Origin: Treponema sp.
GTDB taxonomy: Bacteria > Spirochaetota > Spirochaetia > Treponematales > Treponemataceae
Length of the DNA: 5,676 nt
Assembly (NCBI GenBank): GCA_024699205.1
Contig: JAILQA010000403.1
Span: 1 to 5,676 of the forward strand
Direction of reading: 5' to 3'
A program made the translations under genes and the position numbers. Of this stretch, positions 5,297 to 5,676 are shown one piece after another. Position 1 is the first letter of the stretch. Each line of letters starts with the position of its first letter. Below the pieces are notes generated by a model that was not told the origin of the DNA, did no database searches, and saw only the letters and a list, made by a program, of their open reading frames with translations.

Positions 5297-5359
5297 ATGA
5301 AAAAAATAACCAGAGTTACGTTGAATTTAGCGCATTTTCGAGGTATATTTTGCCTATGA
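5297..5359 (+). CDS. Possible 20-codon leader ORF overlapping the pyrF start
   Basis: ATG at 5297 opens 20 codons starting MKKITRVTLNLAHF and ending in TGA at 5357-5359, which overlaps the pyrF ATG (5356) as ATGA. GGTG (5290-5293) can pair with the 3' part of the anti-Shine-Dalgarno at acceptable aligned spacing. An upstream TATAAT (5256-5261, +) could drive a transcript that includes it, but its -35 is poor. The peptide is Arg/Lys- and Phe-containing with no obvious regulatory codon run. An open frame this short can easily arise by chance. Confidence 0.2.
   Translation: MKKITRVTLNLAHFRGIFCL
5321..5349 (+). promoter_or_regulatory. Sigma-70-like promoter of pyrF, start site at or next to the ATG
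   Basis: TTGAAT (5321-5326) and TATATT (5344-5349) are 17 bases apart, with four of six and five of six consensus matches. A start six or seven bases after the -10 falls at 5356, the A of the pyrF ATG, which implies a leaderless mRNA. Confidence 0.5.
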
Positions 5360-5676
5360 GTAAACATAACATGCAGCTCTTGCAGGAGCTTTCTTTGAAA
5401 AATGGTCCACTTTGTGTTGGACTTGACACAGATCCATCTTATATTCCAGAATTTATTGTGAAGCAGTATGAATCGCCGGCGTCGGCTGTACTTGCTTATA
5501 ACAAAGCAATTATTGACCGTGTAGTTGCAGATAAGTCTGCCTGCTGCTTTAAGGTACAGATAGCTTATTACGAGGCTATGGGCCTGGAAGGTCTTAAGGT
5601 TTATTCAGAAACTTTGAAGTATGTTCGTGCCAGCGGCCTCATTGCAATTTCTGACATTAAGCGTGGTGATATTGGT
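5356..5676 (+). CDS. pyrF: Orotidine 5'-phosphate decarboxylase, long subfamily (partial)
   Basis: The first 107 codons are present and the frame runs off the right edge. The enzyme decarboxylates OMP to UMP, the last step of de novo pyrimidine synthesis in the cytoplasm. LCVGLDTDP (19-27) is the first barrel strand with its substrate-binding Asp. FKVQIAYYE (65-73) holds the active-site Lys66. ISDIKRGDIG (98-107) holds the D-x-K-x-x-D catalytic triad (D100, K102, D105). The KRGDIG form and the VQIAYYEA wording mark the long, mycobacterial-type subfamily rather than the E. coli type. ATG at 5356 is preferred because it sits right after the TATATT -10. An in-frame TTG at 5350 has GAGG (5340-5343) six bases upstream and would add two residues. 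ATG at 5371 has no ribosome binding site. It is divergent from the lipoprotein operon with about 160 bases between them. Confidence 0.93.
   Translation, partial: MSKHNMQLLQELSLKNGPLCVGLDTDPSYIPEFIVKQYESPASAVLAYNKAIIDRVVADKSACCFKVQIAYYEAMGLEGLKVYSETLKYVRASGLIAISDIKRGDIG

Noticed and set aside
1..5676. CRISPR array, insertion sequence, tRNA or rRNA
   Set aside because: No regularly spaced direct repeats, transposase motifs, terminal inverted repeats with target duplications, or tRNA/rRNA sequence could be recognised on either strand.

Overview
The window looks like chromosomal DNA of a low-to-moderate-GC spirochaete, most likely a gut or rumen Treponema. This is inferred from the Treponema-like chemoreceptor wording (an ESAHAGD hairpin tip and a [15 protein letters not shown] helix), a spirochaete-style lipobox, strong AGGAGG-type ribosome binding sites and codon use rich in A and T. 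No database search was possible, so the genus is a reasoned guess.

Layout from left to right. Positions 1-141 are the 3' end of a pyruvate, phosphate dikinase gene whose protein ends in a lysine/alanine/proline-rich tail. Positions 142-304 are almost continuous dyad symmetry: three hairpins, each with one unpaired A in the 5' arm, two short perfect palindromes, and a strong intrinsic terminator. Positions 305-447 hold a promoter and ribosome binding site for a 628-residue chemoreceptor (448-2334, +) with about six membrane segments instead of a large extracytoplasmic sensor domain. A convergent intergenic gap follows (2335-2402), with a weak terminator and an unexplained perfect Shine-Dalgarno sequence on the minus strand.

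A two-gene minus-strand operon comes next, transcribed from about 5240 down to 2403. Its first gene encodes a lipoprotein (4059-5195) tentatively resembling the DUF4932 family. The second, 18 bases downstream, encodes a membrane-anchored S41-like peptidase (2403-4040). Both products should sit on the outer side of the cytoplasmic membrane, so they may act together in the periplasm; their substrate is unknown. The operon leader carries a 29-base interrupted dyad just upstream of the first ribosome binding site.

At the right edge, divergently transcribed, is the 5' part of pyrF (orotidine 5'-phosphate decarboxylase, long subfamily; 5356 to the edge). Its start is unusual: a sigma-70-like promoter would begin transcription almost exactly at the ATG, and a 20-codon upstream frame overlaps that ATG by ATGA. 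The main points for follow-up are the bulged-A hairpin array, the pyrF start architecture, and the lipoprotein/S41 pair, in which both proteins lack a catalytic element expected from some relatives.
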